Positions 27,670-36,899 are shown, counted from the first letter of the stretch. The stretch is DNA of 64,000 bases from Leisingera sp. ANG1 (GCF_000203975.2 NZ_AFCF02000016.1:1-64000); one strand, 5' to 3'. Program-made: numbers and translations. The notes: generated by a model from the letters alone, not told the origin.

Positions 27670-29364
27670 ATGACCAAAATCAACAGCATGATCACCGGAG
27701 GCGAGGCCGTCTACCGCGTTCTTAAGGCTAATGGCATCGACACCGTATTCGGCCTGCTGGGCGGGTCAATGCTGGAGCTGTACGACGCGATGCATCAGGG
27801 CGGCGAAATCGCCTATGTCGGTGCACGGGATGAGCGCGCGGCGGGCCATATGGCTGACGCCTGGGCGCGGATGACTGGCAACCCCGGAGTGGTGCTGGGG
27901 GCGCAGGCGGGACCGGGCGTGGTCAACATCGTGACCGCCGTGGCCGAGGCGCAGCTGGCCTATTCGCCGCTGGTAGTGATCGCTGGAGCCATCACCCGGG
28001 CCGATCAGGCCAAGGACACCTTTCAGGAGGTCGACCAAGTGGCGCTGTTTGCACCGGTCTCGAAACGCTCGGTCATGGTCAGCGATCCTTCGCGCCTGGC
28101 GCCGATGCTGGAGGACGCGATCCGGCTGGCCAATTCGGGCCGCCGCGGGCCGGTGGTGCTGCATGTGCCGCGTGACCTGTTTGCCGCCGAAGTTGCGCCC
28201 ATAGACCCCAAGCCAGTGAACATCGCCCGCCCGGGGCCTGCGGCGCCGGAAGACATCAGCGCCATTGCGGCCATGCTTTCCACCGCAAAACGTCCGGTAA
28301 TCTTCGCGGGCGGCGGGTTCAAATGGGGCCAGGGGCGCGAAGCGCTGACTGCCCTGGCCGAAACCCTGGAGGTGCCGGTGGTGGCCTCGACCGGCCATGC
28401 CGACGTGATGCGCCACGGCCATCCCTGGTTTGCAGGCCAGGCCGGGCCGCGGGGCAACCAGGTGGCCAGCCGCCTGACCAAGGAAGCCGATGTGATGGTG
28501 GTGCTGGGCGCGCGGCTGGGTTTCAACTCCACCTTTCACAGCAACGACTATGTCGGCGCGGAGACACGCATCGCCCATGTGGACATCGACGGCTCTGCCG
28601 TGGGCCGCTATTTCCCGGCGGAGATCGCGGTTCAGGCCGATGCCCGGCTGACAGCCGAAGCCTTGACCGCAGCGGCATCGAAACCGGCGGCGGATGAATG
28701 GCGGGCAGCCTTCAAGGCGGATATGGAAAGCCTTGCCGAAGAACGTGCGGAAGAAGCGCGGATCGCCACTCTGCCGATGCACCCGCGCCGGGCGCTGGCA
28801 GAGATCCGCGCCGCACTGCCGGAAAACGCTATCGTTACGCTCGACACCGGCAACACCTGCCTGCAGGCCGCCGACCGGCTGGCGCATTACGAGCCGATGA
28901 GCCTGATCACGCCGCTGGATTTCGGCCTGGTCGGCTTTGGCCTGGCGGCGGCCATCGGTGCCAAGGCGGCCGCACCGGAGCGCCCGGTGGTGGCGGTGAT
29001 GGGCGACGGTGCCTTGGGTTACACGATGATCGAGATCCAAACCGCCATTCAGCACAGGCTGCCGGTCATAGTAGTGGTCCTGGATAACGAGGCCTGGGGG
29101 GCCGAGAAGGCTTATCAGCAGGAGTTTTACGGCGGCCGCCTGCTCGGTGCGGAGATCACCTCGCCGCGCTATGACAAATTTGCCGAGCTGTGCGGGGGCA
29201 GGGGCATCTGGGTCGAGGGTCCCGGCGAAATGGGCCCGGCGCTGGAGGCGGCGCTGGCCAGCAATGAGACCACCATCATTCAAGGCAAGATTGATCCGGG
29301 TGCGCTGATGACGCTGCGCAAGGATCTGTTCAAGGCCCCGGAAAATACCCCGCAGGAGGACTGA
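27670..29364 (+). CDS. Thiamine-diphosphate enzyme (acetolactate synthase/sulfoacetaldehyde acetyltransferase-like)
   Basis: 564 residues with the three ThDP-family domains: N-terminal Pyr domain with the catalytic-type glutamate in GARDERAAGHMADAWAR, central domain (AAPEDISAIAAMLSTAKRPVIFAGGGFKWG) and C-terminal PP domain with the GDG motif MGDGALGYTMIEIQTAIQHRLPVIVVVLDNEAWG. The start at 27670 is set by GAGG nine bases upstream. It follows the second flavoenzyme by four bases. It may decarboxylate or ligate a 2-oxo acid produced earlier in the pathway; the exact reaction cannot be read from the sequence. Confidence 0.85.
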   Translation: MTKINSMITGGEAVYRVLKANGIDTVFGLLGGSMLELYDAMHQGGEIAYVGARDERAAGHMADAWARMTGNPGVVLGAQAGPGVVNIVTAVAEAQLAYSPLVVIAGAITRADQAKDTFQEVDQVALFAPVSKRSVMVSDPSRLAPMLEDAIRLANSGRRGPVVLHVPRDLFAAEVAPIDPKPVNIARPGPAAPEDISAIAAMLSTAKRPVIFAGGGFKWGQGREALTALAETLEVPVVASTGHADVMRHGHPWFAGQAGPRGNQVASRLTKEADVMVVLGARLGFNSTFHSNDYVGAETRIAHVDIDGSAVGRYFPAEIAVQADARLTAEALTAAASKPAADEWRAAFKADMESLAEERAEEARIATLPMHPRRALAEIRAALPENAIVTLDTGNTCLQAADRLAHYEPMSLITPLDFGLVGFGLAAAIGAKAAAPERPVVAVMGDGALGYTMIEIQTAIQHRLPVIVVVLDNEAWGAEKAYQQEFYGGRLLGAEITSPRYDKFAELCGGRGIWVEGPGEMGPALEAALASNETTIIQGKIDPGALMTLRKDLFKAPENTPQED

Positions 29365-29368
29365 GACC

Positions 29369-30844
29369 ATGACCACCTGGGACACGATCATCATCGGCGC
29401 CGGCAACGCGGCCTTTTGCGCCGCCCATGCCGCACGGGAAAAGGGGGCAAGCGTGCTGATGCTGGAATGCGCGCCCGAGGCGGAAAACGGCGGCAACTCC
29501 CGCTATACCGCAGGCGCCATCCGCTTTGCCTATGACGGGGTGGAGGACATCCGCGCGCTGTGCCCGGACCTGAGTGAAGAGCAGATCGCCATCACCGATT
29601 TCGGCACCTACACGCAGGAGCAGTTCTTTGACGACATGTTCCGCGTGACCCGCTACCGCACCGACCCGGCCCTGTGCGAACGGCTGGTAACAACCTCTCG
29701 CGAGACGATGCACTGGATGCGCGGCAAGGGCATCCGCTTCATGCCGATCTACGGGCGGCAAGCGTTCAAGGTCGACGGAAGGTTCAAGTTTTGGGGCGGG
29801 CTGACGCTTGAGGCCTGGGGCGGCGGCCCCGGCCTGGTGGATGCCCACACCAGAATCGCCAAAGAGGCCGGTGTCGAGATCCGTTATGAAACCCGTGCCG
29901 TGGAGATCTTGACCGACGGTTACGCGGTGACCGGCGTCAAGGTCCGCCACAGGGGGGAGCTTCAGGATTTGCGCGCGAATTCCGTGGTGATTGCTTCAGG
30001 CGGTTTTCAGGCCAGCCCGGAGATGCGCACCCGCTACCTCGGCCCCGGCTGGGAGATGGCCCGGGTGCGCGGCTCCCGCTTCAACACCGGCGAAGGCATC
30101 AGGATGGCGATGGCGGCGGGCGCCTCCACCTATGGCAACTGGTCGGGCTGCCACGCGGTCGGCTGGGACTACAATGCGCCGGAGTTCGGCGATCTGGATG
30201 TCGGCGACGGTTTCCAGAAGCATTCCTACCCCTGGGGGGTGATGGTGAACGCCACGGGCCGCCGGTTTGTCGATGAGGGCGCGGATTTCCGCAATTACAC
30301 CTATGCCAAATACGGCCGGGTGATCCTGAACCAGCCTGACCAGTTCGCCTGGCAGGTTTTCGACGCCAAGGTCACCCATCTGCTGCGTGACGAATACCGC
30401 ATCAAGCGGGTGACCAAGGTGACCGCGCCGACGCTGGAGGAGCTTGCGCACAAGCTGGAAGGCGTGGACCCGCAGGGCTTTCTCGATGAAATCCGCGCCT
30501 ACAATGCGGCAGTGGACACCACCACGCCGTTTGATCCGAACGTCAAGGATGGCCGCGGGGCGCGGGGGCTGGCGGTGCCGAAGTCCAATTGGGCCAACAC
30601 CATCGACGAAGGCCCGTTCGAAGCCTACCAGGTCGGTTGCGGCATCACCTTTACTTTCGGCGGCCTGAGGATCGACCCGGACAGCGCGCAGGTCCTGGAC
30701 AACGATCTTGCGCCGATCCCCGGCCTGTTCGCGGCAGGGGAACTGGTCGGCGGCATTTTCTATTTCAACTATCCTGGCGGGACCGGCCTGATCAGCGGAT
30801 CTGTTTTCGGCCGACTGGCGGGGGCGCATGCCTTTGGCGGATAG
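29369..30844 (+). CDS. FAD-dependent dehydrogenase, TcuA/fumarate-reductase flavoprotein-like
   Basis: 491 residues: TIIIGAGNAAFCAAHAAREKGASVLMLE (dinucleotide fold), NGGNSRYTAGAIRF, VIASGGFQASPEMRTRYLG, the RFVDEG motif and GLFAAGELVGGIFYFNYPGGTGLISGSVFGRLAGAHA at the C-terminus. This is the family of tricarballylate dehydrogenase TcuA and fumarate reductase flavoproteins, which act on a C-C bond next to a carboxylate. It is the last gene of the operon, four bases after the ThDP enzyme. No TcuB-type partner is present. Confidence 0.85.
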   Translation: MTTWDTIIIGAGNAAFCAAHAAREKGASVLMLECAPEAENGGNSRYTAGAIRFAYDGVEDIRALCPDLSEEQIAITDFGTYTQEQFFDDMFRVTRYRTDPALCERLVTTSRETMHWMRGKGIRFMPIYGRQAFKVDGRFKFWGGLTLEAWGGGPGLVDAHTRIAKEAGVEIRYETRAVEILTDGYAVTGVKVRHRGELQDLRANSVVIASGGFQASPEMRTRYLGPGWEMARVRGSRFNTGEGIRMAMAAGASTYGNWSGCHAVGWDYNAPEFGDLDVGDGFQKHSYPWGVMVNATGRRFVDEGADFRNYTYAKYGRVILNQPDQFAWQVFDAKVTHLLRDEYRIKRVTKVTAPTLEELAHKLEGVDPQGFLDEIRAYNAAVDTTTPFDPNVKDGRGARGLAVPKSNWANTIDEGPFEAYQVGCGITFTFGGLRIDPDSAQVLDNDLAPIPGLFAAGELVGGIFYFNYPGGTGLISGSVFGRLAGAHAFGG

Positions 30845-31376
30845 GGGCAGCTGGCTTGCTCAAACGGAGACGGCAAGCAACCGGACAACAGCCGCTCAAA
30901 CCGCCCGTTTGGCTCAGGTGTCAGCGCGGTGCTGATGTCTGGGTTTGGCGGGAGGACTGGAGGGAGACTATGCCAATAGTCCAACTTCCCGCTGTTGCCC
31001 AGCAACGAAAGGCCGGGAACGGCCACTGTTGCCGAAACAGGCCTGGGCGATCCGCGCGGCTGGAACTGGCGGGCAACCTGCGTGATCTTGCACTGTTCAA
31101 CGTGGCATTTGATAGCAAACTTCACGGATGCAATTTGGTCAAACTGGCCGTCAGTGACTTGGTAAGGGATGATCGCGTTTGCGACAGGGTGTCAGTGATC
31201 CAGAGCAAATCCTAGCGGCCCGTTCAGTTTGACCTCCCAGAAAACTCGCAGGATACCATTGCCCCGTGGGCCAAGCCGCCGAAAATGACCGGCCACTGTT
31301 TCACGCACCCCCGCGCCGCGAACTCCCTTTCATTGCAGTTGGTCTTCCGCATGAAATCTCGCGATCCCGTGCGCAA
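30845..31376. other. About 530 bases without a supportable gene
   Basis: Follows the end of the six-gene operon. Open frames on both strands are short, lack ribosome sites and have low-complexity Pro/Ser-rich translations with no recognised family. Its base composition looks less G+C-rich than the operon. I read it as decayed sequence at the junction between the operon and the MFS/MocR block, possibly once part of the broken ligase gene that ends beside it. Confidence 0.4.
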
Positions 31377-31499
31377 TCAGTTTCTCAATAAGCGTGCTGT
31401 CTCCAGAACATTGGTTGCCGGAAGTAGCGAAACCTCATGCTCTGCCGACCGGCCGCCAAACAGAACCATGACCCTAAGACGATCTCCCTTAGTACTCAT
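31377..31499 (-). pseudogene. N-terminal remnant of a D-alanine--D-alanine ligase-like gene
   Basis: Directly after the MFS stop codon (TGA then ATG) a 40-residue frame begins [16 protein letters not shown] and continues [17 protein letters not shown] before stopping. [14 protein letters not shown]-x-SA-x-NVL is the hallmark N-terminus of D-Ala-D-Ala ligases, which are over 300 residues long. Homology appears to end near residue 33; no continuation in another frame is recognisable. The gene was evidently co-transcribed with the MFS transporter and lost by deletion or rearrangement. Confidence 0.7.
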
Positions 31500-32678
31500 T
31501 CACACGCTCCTTTTGCTTGCCTCAAGTGCCTCGCCTGCAGGCCCAGATTTCCGGTTCCGCAATTTCATGATCAACAGTGTGGCCGACAATTGGACCACGG
31601 CAAAAATGGCCATGGCCGTCAGCAGCCCAAGCATATCAGCAAGCGCGCCGCTTGCGATGACAGGCAGTGAGAACCCTGAATAGGCATAAACGAACAGGCC
31701 TGCGGTGGCGCGTGCGCGGTCGTCAGGAGCGCGCAATGACACTTCTGCCAGTGATGCAAGATACGTGAAGCCATAACTCGCTGCGCTGGTGATGCAGGTT
31801 CCGGCAAGGACCAGGATCAGCAGTTTCAGCCAGACACCGGCCAAAAGCACGAGGAAGCCGAGCGGGATCAGGACGAACCCGAGGGTGAGCGCCTGATCGT
31901 TTGTCATTCGCCGGGCGATGGGCTGGCAAAGAAAGCCCACGAAAATGGCGAGGAAAATCACAAGACCGGTCCAACCGCCGAGGCCATTGGCCGCCAGTTG
32001 CAGAGGCACGACAGCAATGGTCATGCCGGTCGTGGACCAAGCCAGCGCCATCGCGGCACCAAACATCCATGTGCCCGGCGGAAAGACCGGCAGCCGCAGA
32101 AGCGAGACAGGTTTCGGGCGGTCCGCCTTGGGCAAGGCAAAGGCGGCCACCGCCAAGGCTGGCGCCGCTGCAAACAGAACAATATAGCTGACCGGCATCA
32201 GCGTCGCGCCCTGAACCGCCAAGCTTATACCGGTTGCGAGGGCGCCGCCGCCGAAACCAAGTGACGTTGCCGATGTCACAACCAAGGCCGCATTTCGTGC
32301 GCGGCCCGCACCGAGAATTTCAGCCATGTAAGCAGCCCCGGAAGTGGTCGCCAGACCAGTTCCGATACCTAAGAAAAACCGCGCGGCCACAAGACTTGCC
32401 CAGTTAGGGGATTGCACCAGTACTGCTGTTGCCGATGCGCCGAGGATCAGGGCCAGCGCAATGGGAATACGCCGCCCAATCCGGTCCGACAGTCCCCCTA
32501 GCAGCAACAGCGTTGGCATGAGACCGCCAGCATAGGCAGCAAATGCCACCGTCACAGCCGTGGCGCCGGCACCGCTCTCAGCCGCATATACATCGTAAAG
32601 CGGAGCTTGAAGGTTCACGGCAAAGGTGACGGTGAACAGGCTCGCGGCAAGCAGGCAGGAAGAGATGAAGCGCGGCAT
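31500..32678 (-). CDS. MFS transporter
   Basis: A 392-residue 12-helix major-facilitator protein. MPRFISSCLLAASLFTVTFAVNLQAPLYDVYA is helix 1; the loop 2-3 signature is GGLSDRIGRRIPIALALILGASA; a charged loop (PKADRPKPVSLLRLP) divides the halves. It is divergent from a MocR regulator and was once followed by a D-Ala-D-Ala-ligase-like gene, which suggests export or uptake of an amino acid or dipeptide-like compound. Codon use looks less G+C-biased than in neighbouring operons. Confidence 0.85.
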   Translation of the reverse strand: MPRFISSCLLAASLFTVTFAVNLQAPLYDVYAAESGAGATAVTVAFAAYAGGLMPTLLLLGGLSDRIGRRIPIALALILGASATAVLVQSPNWASLVAARFFLGIGTGLATTSGAAYMAEILGAGRARNAALVVTSATSLGFGGGALATGISLAVQGATLMPVSYIVLFAAAPALAVAAFALPKADRPKPVSLLRLPVFPPGTWMFGAAMALAWSTTGMTIAVVPLQLAANGLGGWTGLVIFLAIFVGFLCQPIARRMTNDQALTLGFVLIPLGFLVLLAGVWLKLLILVLAGTCITSAASYGFTYLASLAEVSLRAPDDRARATAGLFVYAYSGFSLPVIASGALADMLGLLTAMAIFAVVQLSATLLIMKLRNRKSGPAGEALEASKRSV

Positions 32679-32730
32679 CCGGTGACCCTTATGGATTGAC
32701 TTTGTTCCGGATTGCCATGAGGTTTCCTGT

Positions 32731-32759
32731 ATGACAATTTTTCTATTGTACTAATGACA
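32731..32759. promoter_or_regulatory. Candidate MocR binding site in the divergent promoter
   Basis: ATGACA occurs as a direct repeat at 32731-32736 and 32754-32759, 23 bases apart, and between them ACAAT (32734-32738) pairs with ATTGT (32745-32749). MocR regulators commonly bind direct repeats in the divergent promoter of their target. The site lies just before the MocR start at 32768. Confidence 0.4.
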
Positions 32760-32767
32760 GTGGGCGC

Positions 32768-34102
32768 ATGAAGAAGCCTCGATACGTGCGTCTTGCCGAC
32801 ATGCTCGCCAACGCGATCCAGGACGGGAAACTGGTCCCTGGCTCCAAACTGCCGACACACCGGGCATTTGCTGAAAAATCCGGTGTCGCTCTGGCGACGG
32901 CAACACGCGTTTACAAGGAACTGGAGCAGCGCGGCCTGGTTGCCGGCGAAGCCGGCCGCGGCACATTTGTGCGCGATCCCGGCCTGCCGGTGACGCTTGG
33001 CGTCCATCAGACCGCTGCCGAGGGCGTCACTGACCTTGTCTTCAACATGCCGGGGGATGCTGCCGACGCCGGCATGCTGCGCAGCGGATTGCGGCGGCTG
33101 GCAACTGCAGGTGATCTGGAAGCGATGCTGCGCTATCAGCCTCATGGCGGGCGGCTGCACGAACGCCGGATCATTGCCGAAAGCCTTGCCCCGGGCCTGG
33201 GCCGGGTTGACCCTGAATGCCTGCTGGTCACATCGGGCAGCCAGCATAGTTTGGCAGTCACTTGTTTGGGGCTTTTCCGGTATGGCGATTTGATTGCAGC
33301 AGATACACTCACCTACCCCGGTTTCAAATCCGCCGCGGCTTTACGCGGTCTTAACCTCCTCCCGGTCGAAGGATCGCAGGGAGTGATGGACCCTGATGAA
33401 CTTGAGCGGTTGTGCCGATTACGGGAGGTTCGCGCCGTTTACCTGATGCCGACGGTCCATAGCCCCTTGGGATCGGTCATGGATGAGGCAACACGCCGCC
33501 GCCTTCTCGACGTTGCACAGCGGAACGACCTGCTGATTATTGAAGACGCCGCCTATGCGTTCCTGGAGCGAGACCCGCCGCCCAGTTTCTATTCCCTGGC
33601 ACCTGACCGGACAGTTCACATCGGCGGGTTTTCAAAGAATCTCGCGACAGGGCTGCGTCTGGGATATGTGATAGCCCCTGCAAGCCAGACCCTGCCACTC
33701 CTGGAGGCCATCCGTGCGACGACTTGGAATGCTCCGGCGCTGATATCTGGTTTGGTCGCGGGCTGGATCGAAGACGGGACTCTGCAGGTGTCTGAAGAAA
33801 ACCGCAGGCGCGATGGAGCGGCGCGCCAGTCTGTCTTGCGGAAAGTTTTCGGTACGCTGCCCCTCCAGTCACATCCTAATGCGGGCTTCGCCTGGATGCC
33901 GCTCGAGAAAGGTGTTCGTGCTCAACCTATTGTCACGCGCTTGAAGGAGCACGGTCTCTCGGTGTCCGGCGCGGAGCCGTTCGCAACCACTACCGCAGCT
34001 CCGCAGGCGTTAAGGCTCGCCTTTGGCGGAATACCGAAGACTGAGCTGGAAGGCGTGCTGAACACGGTCCGGGATGCGGTATGCATTGACCAGGCCGGCT
34101 AG
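32768..34102 (+). CDS. MocR-type regulator (GntR HTH fused to aminotransferase domain)
   Basis: 444 residues. Residues 1-70 are a GntR winged helix (YVRLADMLANAIQDGKLVPGSKLPTHRAFAEKSGVALATATRVYKELEQRGLV). The rest is a fold-type I aminotransferase domain with the PLP lysine in HIGGFSKNLATGLRLGY and AYAFLERDPPPSF. Such proteins sense an amino acid or vitamin B6 through PLP. It is divergent from the MFS gene and the ligase remnant. A MocR regulator named DdlR controls ddl in Brevibacillus, which makes the ligase remnant here a sensible former target. Confidence 0.88.
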   Translation: MKKPRYVRLADMLANAIQDGKLVPGSKLPTHRAFAEKSGVALATATRVYKELEQRGLVAGEAGRGTFVRDPGLPVTLGVHQTAAEGVTDLVFNMPGDAADAGMLRSGLRRLATAGDLEAMLRYQPHGGRLHERRIIAESLAPGLGRVDPECLLVTSGSQHSLAVTCLGLFRYGDLIAADTLTYPGFKSAAALRGLNLLPVEGSQGVMDPDELERLCRLREVRAVYLMPTVHSPLGSVMDEATRRRLLDVAQRNDLLIIEDAAYAFLERDPPPSFYSLAPDRTVHIGGFSKNLATGLRLGYVIAPASQTLPLLEAIRATTWNAPALISGLVAGWIEDGTLQVSEENRRRDGAARQSVLRKVFGTLPLQSHPNAGFAWMPLEKGVRAQPIVTRLKEHGLSVSGAEPFATTTAAPQALRLAFGGIPKTELEGVLNTVRDAVCIDQAG

Positions 34103-34332
34103 GGTCAGGACCCTGCAATACGGGAATAGTGGGTCCAGAGCCTAAGATCGCTAGATGCTATCGTCGGCATATGTTGCAGCAAAGGACCGGAAAGTCCTGC
34201 TTTCCAACTTGCCGCATGTCCCGTTCTGAAGGCCCGGTTCGCCTCAGAACAGCCTGGCAGCCAGCGATCCAGTATTGTGTAAGGTCTGCTCCAGTCTACA
34301 GCGCAGGGCCTATTCAGCCCGGCGTCAGATGG

Positions 34333-34776
34333 TCACGGAAACGGCCCGCCGCCGGTCTTCTGCAGGCGTTCCAGAAACACCTCCAGATCCTCCGCACTGT
34401 CCAGCGGTTCCATCGCCTGTTTGATCGCAGCACCGTAGATCTGCCACATCTGCAGCCGCAGCGCAGCGCCGGCCTCTGTCAGATGCAACAGCTTGCCGCG
34501 GCGGTCCTGTTCGAACACGGTTTCGCGCACCAGCCCCTGTTTCACCATCTGCGCCAGAATGCGCGACAGGTTGGACTGCTCAAACAGCAGGTTGCGGGTC
34601 AGCTCATAGGCCCGCACACCCTCCGCCCCGGCCATCTCGATCCCCCACAGCACGTCATACCACCTGAGCGGCGGCAAACCCGCCGCCCGCAGCTTGGCCT
34701 CCATGTCACGGTGGGTCTGCCGGTGGGCGCGGTTCAGCAGGATCCAGATTGCGGTTTCGCGTGGGCTGGGCGTCAT
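34333..34776 (-). CDS. MarR-family transcriptional regulator
   Basis: About 147 residues from MTPSPRETAIWILLNRAHRQTHRDMEAKLRAAGLPPLRWYDVLWGIE; the winged HTH is LTRNLLFEQSNLSRILAQMVKQGLVRETVFEQDRRGKLLHLTEAG, with the DRRGK wing typical of MarR. The ATG at 34776 is preferred; an upstream in-frame ATG at 34857 would add 27 atypical residues. It is divergent from yceI and may control it. No strong terminator follows; nothing is seen in 34103-34332. Confidence 0.8.
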   Translation of the reverse strand: MTPSPRETAIWILLNRAHRQTHRDMEAKLRAAGLPPLRWYDVLWGIEMAGAEGVRAYELTRNLLFEQSNLSRILAQMVKQGLVRETVFEQDRRGKLLHLTEAGAALRLQMWQIYGAAIKQAMEPLDSAEDLEVFLERLQKTGGGPFP

Positions 34777-34927
34777 CACGTCTTCACGAGTTGGTGAACA
34801 GGGCTGCAGTTCCGCCGTTGCCGGTGGATGCGCCAAAATAGATGTCATAGCATCCATCCCGGATCAATCGCATCCTCACGTAACAAGAGCCGTTCCCGGC
34901 CCAACCCCATCCGACAGGAAAACTGCC

Positions 34928-35509
34928 ATGATGACCAGGATTGCCTCCCTCGCCGCCGCTGCGCTGCTGGCCGCCCCCGCTGCCTTTGCCGCCACCACCT
35001 ACAAGACCGATCAGGGCCATACCGAGGTCAAATTCAGCTGGAGCCACGCCGGCGTCTCAATGCAGAGCGGCGAGTTTACCGACGCCCAGGGCACTCTGGT
35101 GCTGGATCCGGAAAACCCCGAAGCCTCCACCCTGAATGTGACCATCAAGGCGGACAGCGTCGCCACCGGGTTCGGGCCGCTGGACGACCACCTGTCCAGT
35201 GCCGACTTCCTGGAGGTCGCAACCTACCCCGAGATCACTTTTGTCAGCACCGGGATCGAGAAGACCGGCGACAAGACCGCCAAGGTGACCGGCGATCTGA
35301 CCATTCACGGCACCACCCAGTCCGTGGTGCTGGATACCACCATGACCCACCTCGGCCCGCACCCGCTGGGCGGAGCGATCGAATACTACCAGGGCGACTG
35401 GGCGGCGTTTGAAGCCACCACAACAATCGACCACCAGTCCTTTGGTGTCGGCGGCTTCTCCACCGGGCCGATCACCATCCAGATCGTCAGCGAACTGAAG
35501 GCTGAGTGA
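34928..35509 (+). CDS. YceI-family periplasmic protein
   Basis: A 193-residue protein with a cleavable signal peptide (MMTRIASLAAAALLAAPAAFA) followed by the YceI lipocalin-like domain: YKTDQGHTEVKFSWSHAGVSMQSGEFTDAQGTLVLDP, SADFLEVATYPEITFVST and KVTGDLTIHGTTQSVVLDT. YceI proteins bind isoprenoid-type lipids in the periplasm and are often induced by base or osmotic stress. It is convergent with nqrF, sharing the terminator at 35605-35636. Confidence 0.9.
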   Translation: MMTRIASLAAAALLAAPAAFAATTYKTDQGHTEVKFSWSHAGVSMQSGEFTDAQGTLVLDPENPEASTLNVTIKADSVATGFGPLDDHLSSADFLEVATYPEITFVSTGIEKTGDKTAKVTGDLTIHGTTQSVVLDTTMTHLGPHPLGGAIEYYQGDWAAFEATTTIDHQSFGVGGFSTGPITIQIVSELKAE

Positions 35510-35604
35510 TTTCTGCCCAGCCAGTGCATCAGGCGGTGCACGGGGGGTGTACAGGGGGTGCATACATGTCACCCCCCTCCCCGGCTCGGATTTGAAGACA
35601 GCAA

Positions 35605-35636
35605 AAAAGCCCCGGATGTGTCCATCCGGGGCTTTT
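35605..35636. terminator. Bidirectional terminator between yceI and nqrF
   Basis: A 14-bp perfect stem: AAAAGCCCCGGATG (35605-35618), loop TGTC, complement at 35623-35636. With A and T runs on both sides it works for both the plus-strand yceI transcript and the minus-strand nqr operon. Confidence 0.85.
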
Positions 35637-35659
35637 GATTTTCTGCTCTGCGCTTCGGC

Positions 35660-36883
35660 TCAGCCGCCGAAGTCGTCCAGCATGATGTCCTCGCGGTCCA
35701 CACCCAGATCCAGCAGCATGTTGATCACCGACTGGTTCATGATCGGCGGGCCGCACATGTAGAATTCGCAGTCTTCCGGCGCCGGGTGGTTCTTGAGGTA
35801 CTCCTCGAACAGAACGTTATGGATAAAGCCGGTGTAGCCTTTCCAGTCGTCCTCCGGCTGCGCGTCGGACAGGGCGACGTGCCAGTCGAAGTTGTCGAAC
35901 TCCTCGGCCAGCTGGTCGAAGTCCTCGACAAAGAACATCTCCTTCTTCGACCGCGCACCGTACCAGAAGCTGATCTTGCGGTCGCGGTTCTCCAGCCGTT
36001 TCAGCTGGTCGAAGATGTGGCTGCGCATTGGCGCCATGCCGGCACCGCCGCCGATGAACACCATTTCCTTCTGGGTCTCGCGGGCAAAGAACTCGCCGAA
36101 GGGCCCCGAGATGGTGACTTCGTCGCCCGGCTTCAGGTTGAAGATGTAGGACGACATCTTGCCTGCCGGAATGTCGCTGCTGCCCGGCGGCGGCGAGGCG
36201 ACGCGGACGTTCAGCATGATGATGCCCTTCTCGTCCGGGTAGTTCGCCATCGAATAGGCGCGCTCGACCGGCTCATCCACAACGGATTTGTACTGCCACA
36301 GATTGAAACGATCCCAATCCTCCCGGTACTCCTCCTGAATGTCGAAGTCGGTATAGGCCAGCTGGTGCGCGGGCGCTTCGATCTGGATGTAGCCGCCGGC
36401 GCGGAAGTTCACATCCTCGCCTTCGGGCAGTTCCAGAACCAGCGCCTTGATGAAGGTCGCCACGTTGTCGTTCGACCGCACCTTGCAGCGCCATTTCTTG
36501 ACGCCGAAGACCTCTTCGGGAACCTCGACTTCCATATCCTGCTTGACCGCAACCTGACAGGACAGGCGGTCGCCGCAAGACGCCTCGCGCTTGGTGATGT
36601 GGCTTTCCTCGGTCGGCAGGATAGAGCCGCCGCCGGAATGCACACGCACCCGGCACTGGGCGCAGGTGCCGCCGCCGCCGCAGGCGGAGGGGACAAACAG
36701 TTTCTCAGCCGCCAGCGTCTGCAGCAGCTTGCCGCCCGCAGGCACCGAGATGGTTTTTTCACCGTTGATGGTGATGTTGACGTTGCCGGACGCGACCAGG
36801 CGGGAGCGGGCGGCCAGGATGATGGCCACCAGCGCCAGCACGATCAACGTGAACAGGACAACGCCGAGCGAGAAAGTTTCCAT
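35660..36883 (-). CDS. nqrF: Na+-translocating NADH-quinone reductase subunit F
   Basis: 407 residues. One N-terminal membrane helix, a plant-type [2Fe-2S] ferredoxin domain with cysteines 68, 74, 77 and 109 ([12 protein letters not shown] ... LSCQ), then the FAD domain ([11 protein letters not shown]) and the NADH domain ([21 protein letters not shown]). It is the electron entry subunit: NADH to FAD to the iron-sulfur cluster. Last gene of nqrABCDEF; a terminator follows directly, so apbE and nqrM are not in this transcript. Confidence 0.97.
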   Translation of the reverse strand: METFSLGVVLFTLIVLALVAIILAARSRLVASGNVNITINGEKTISVPAGGKLLQTLAAEKLFVPSACGGGGTCAQCRVRVHSGGGSILPTEESHITKREASCGDRLSCQVAVKQDMEVEVPEEVFGVKKWRCKVRSNDNVATFIKALVLELPEGEDVNFRAGGYIQIEAPAHQLAYTDFDIQEEYREDWDRFNLWQYKSVVDEPVERAYSMANYPDEKGIIMLNVRVASPPPGSSDIPAGKMSSYIFNLKPGDEVTISGPFGEFFARETQKEMVFIGGGAGMAPMRSHIFDQLKRLENRDRKISFWYGARSKKEMFFVEDFDQLAEEFDNFDWHVALSDAQPEDDWKGYTGFIHNVLFEEYLKNHPAPEDCEFYMCGPPIMNQSVINMLLDLGVDREDIMLDDFGG

Positions 36884-36899
36884 AACTTCAGACGCTCCC

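Noticed and set aside
25383-27695. A 770-residue minus-strand frame opposite the second GcvT-fused flavoenzyme
   Set aside because: Complement of a certain coding region with composition typical of antisense frames in high-G+C DNA.
30921-31125. Minus-strand frames starting MKFAIKCHVEQ or MLSNATLNS as small genes or a transposase relic
   Set aside because: No ribosome site, no family signal, and a proline/serine-rich composition; treated as non-coding.
34129-34797. Plus-strand frame of 222 residues opposite the MarR gene
   Set aside because: It lies antisense to a clear MarR HTH and has a Gln/His/Arg-rich antisense-type translation.
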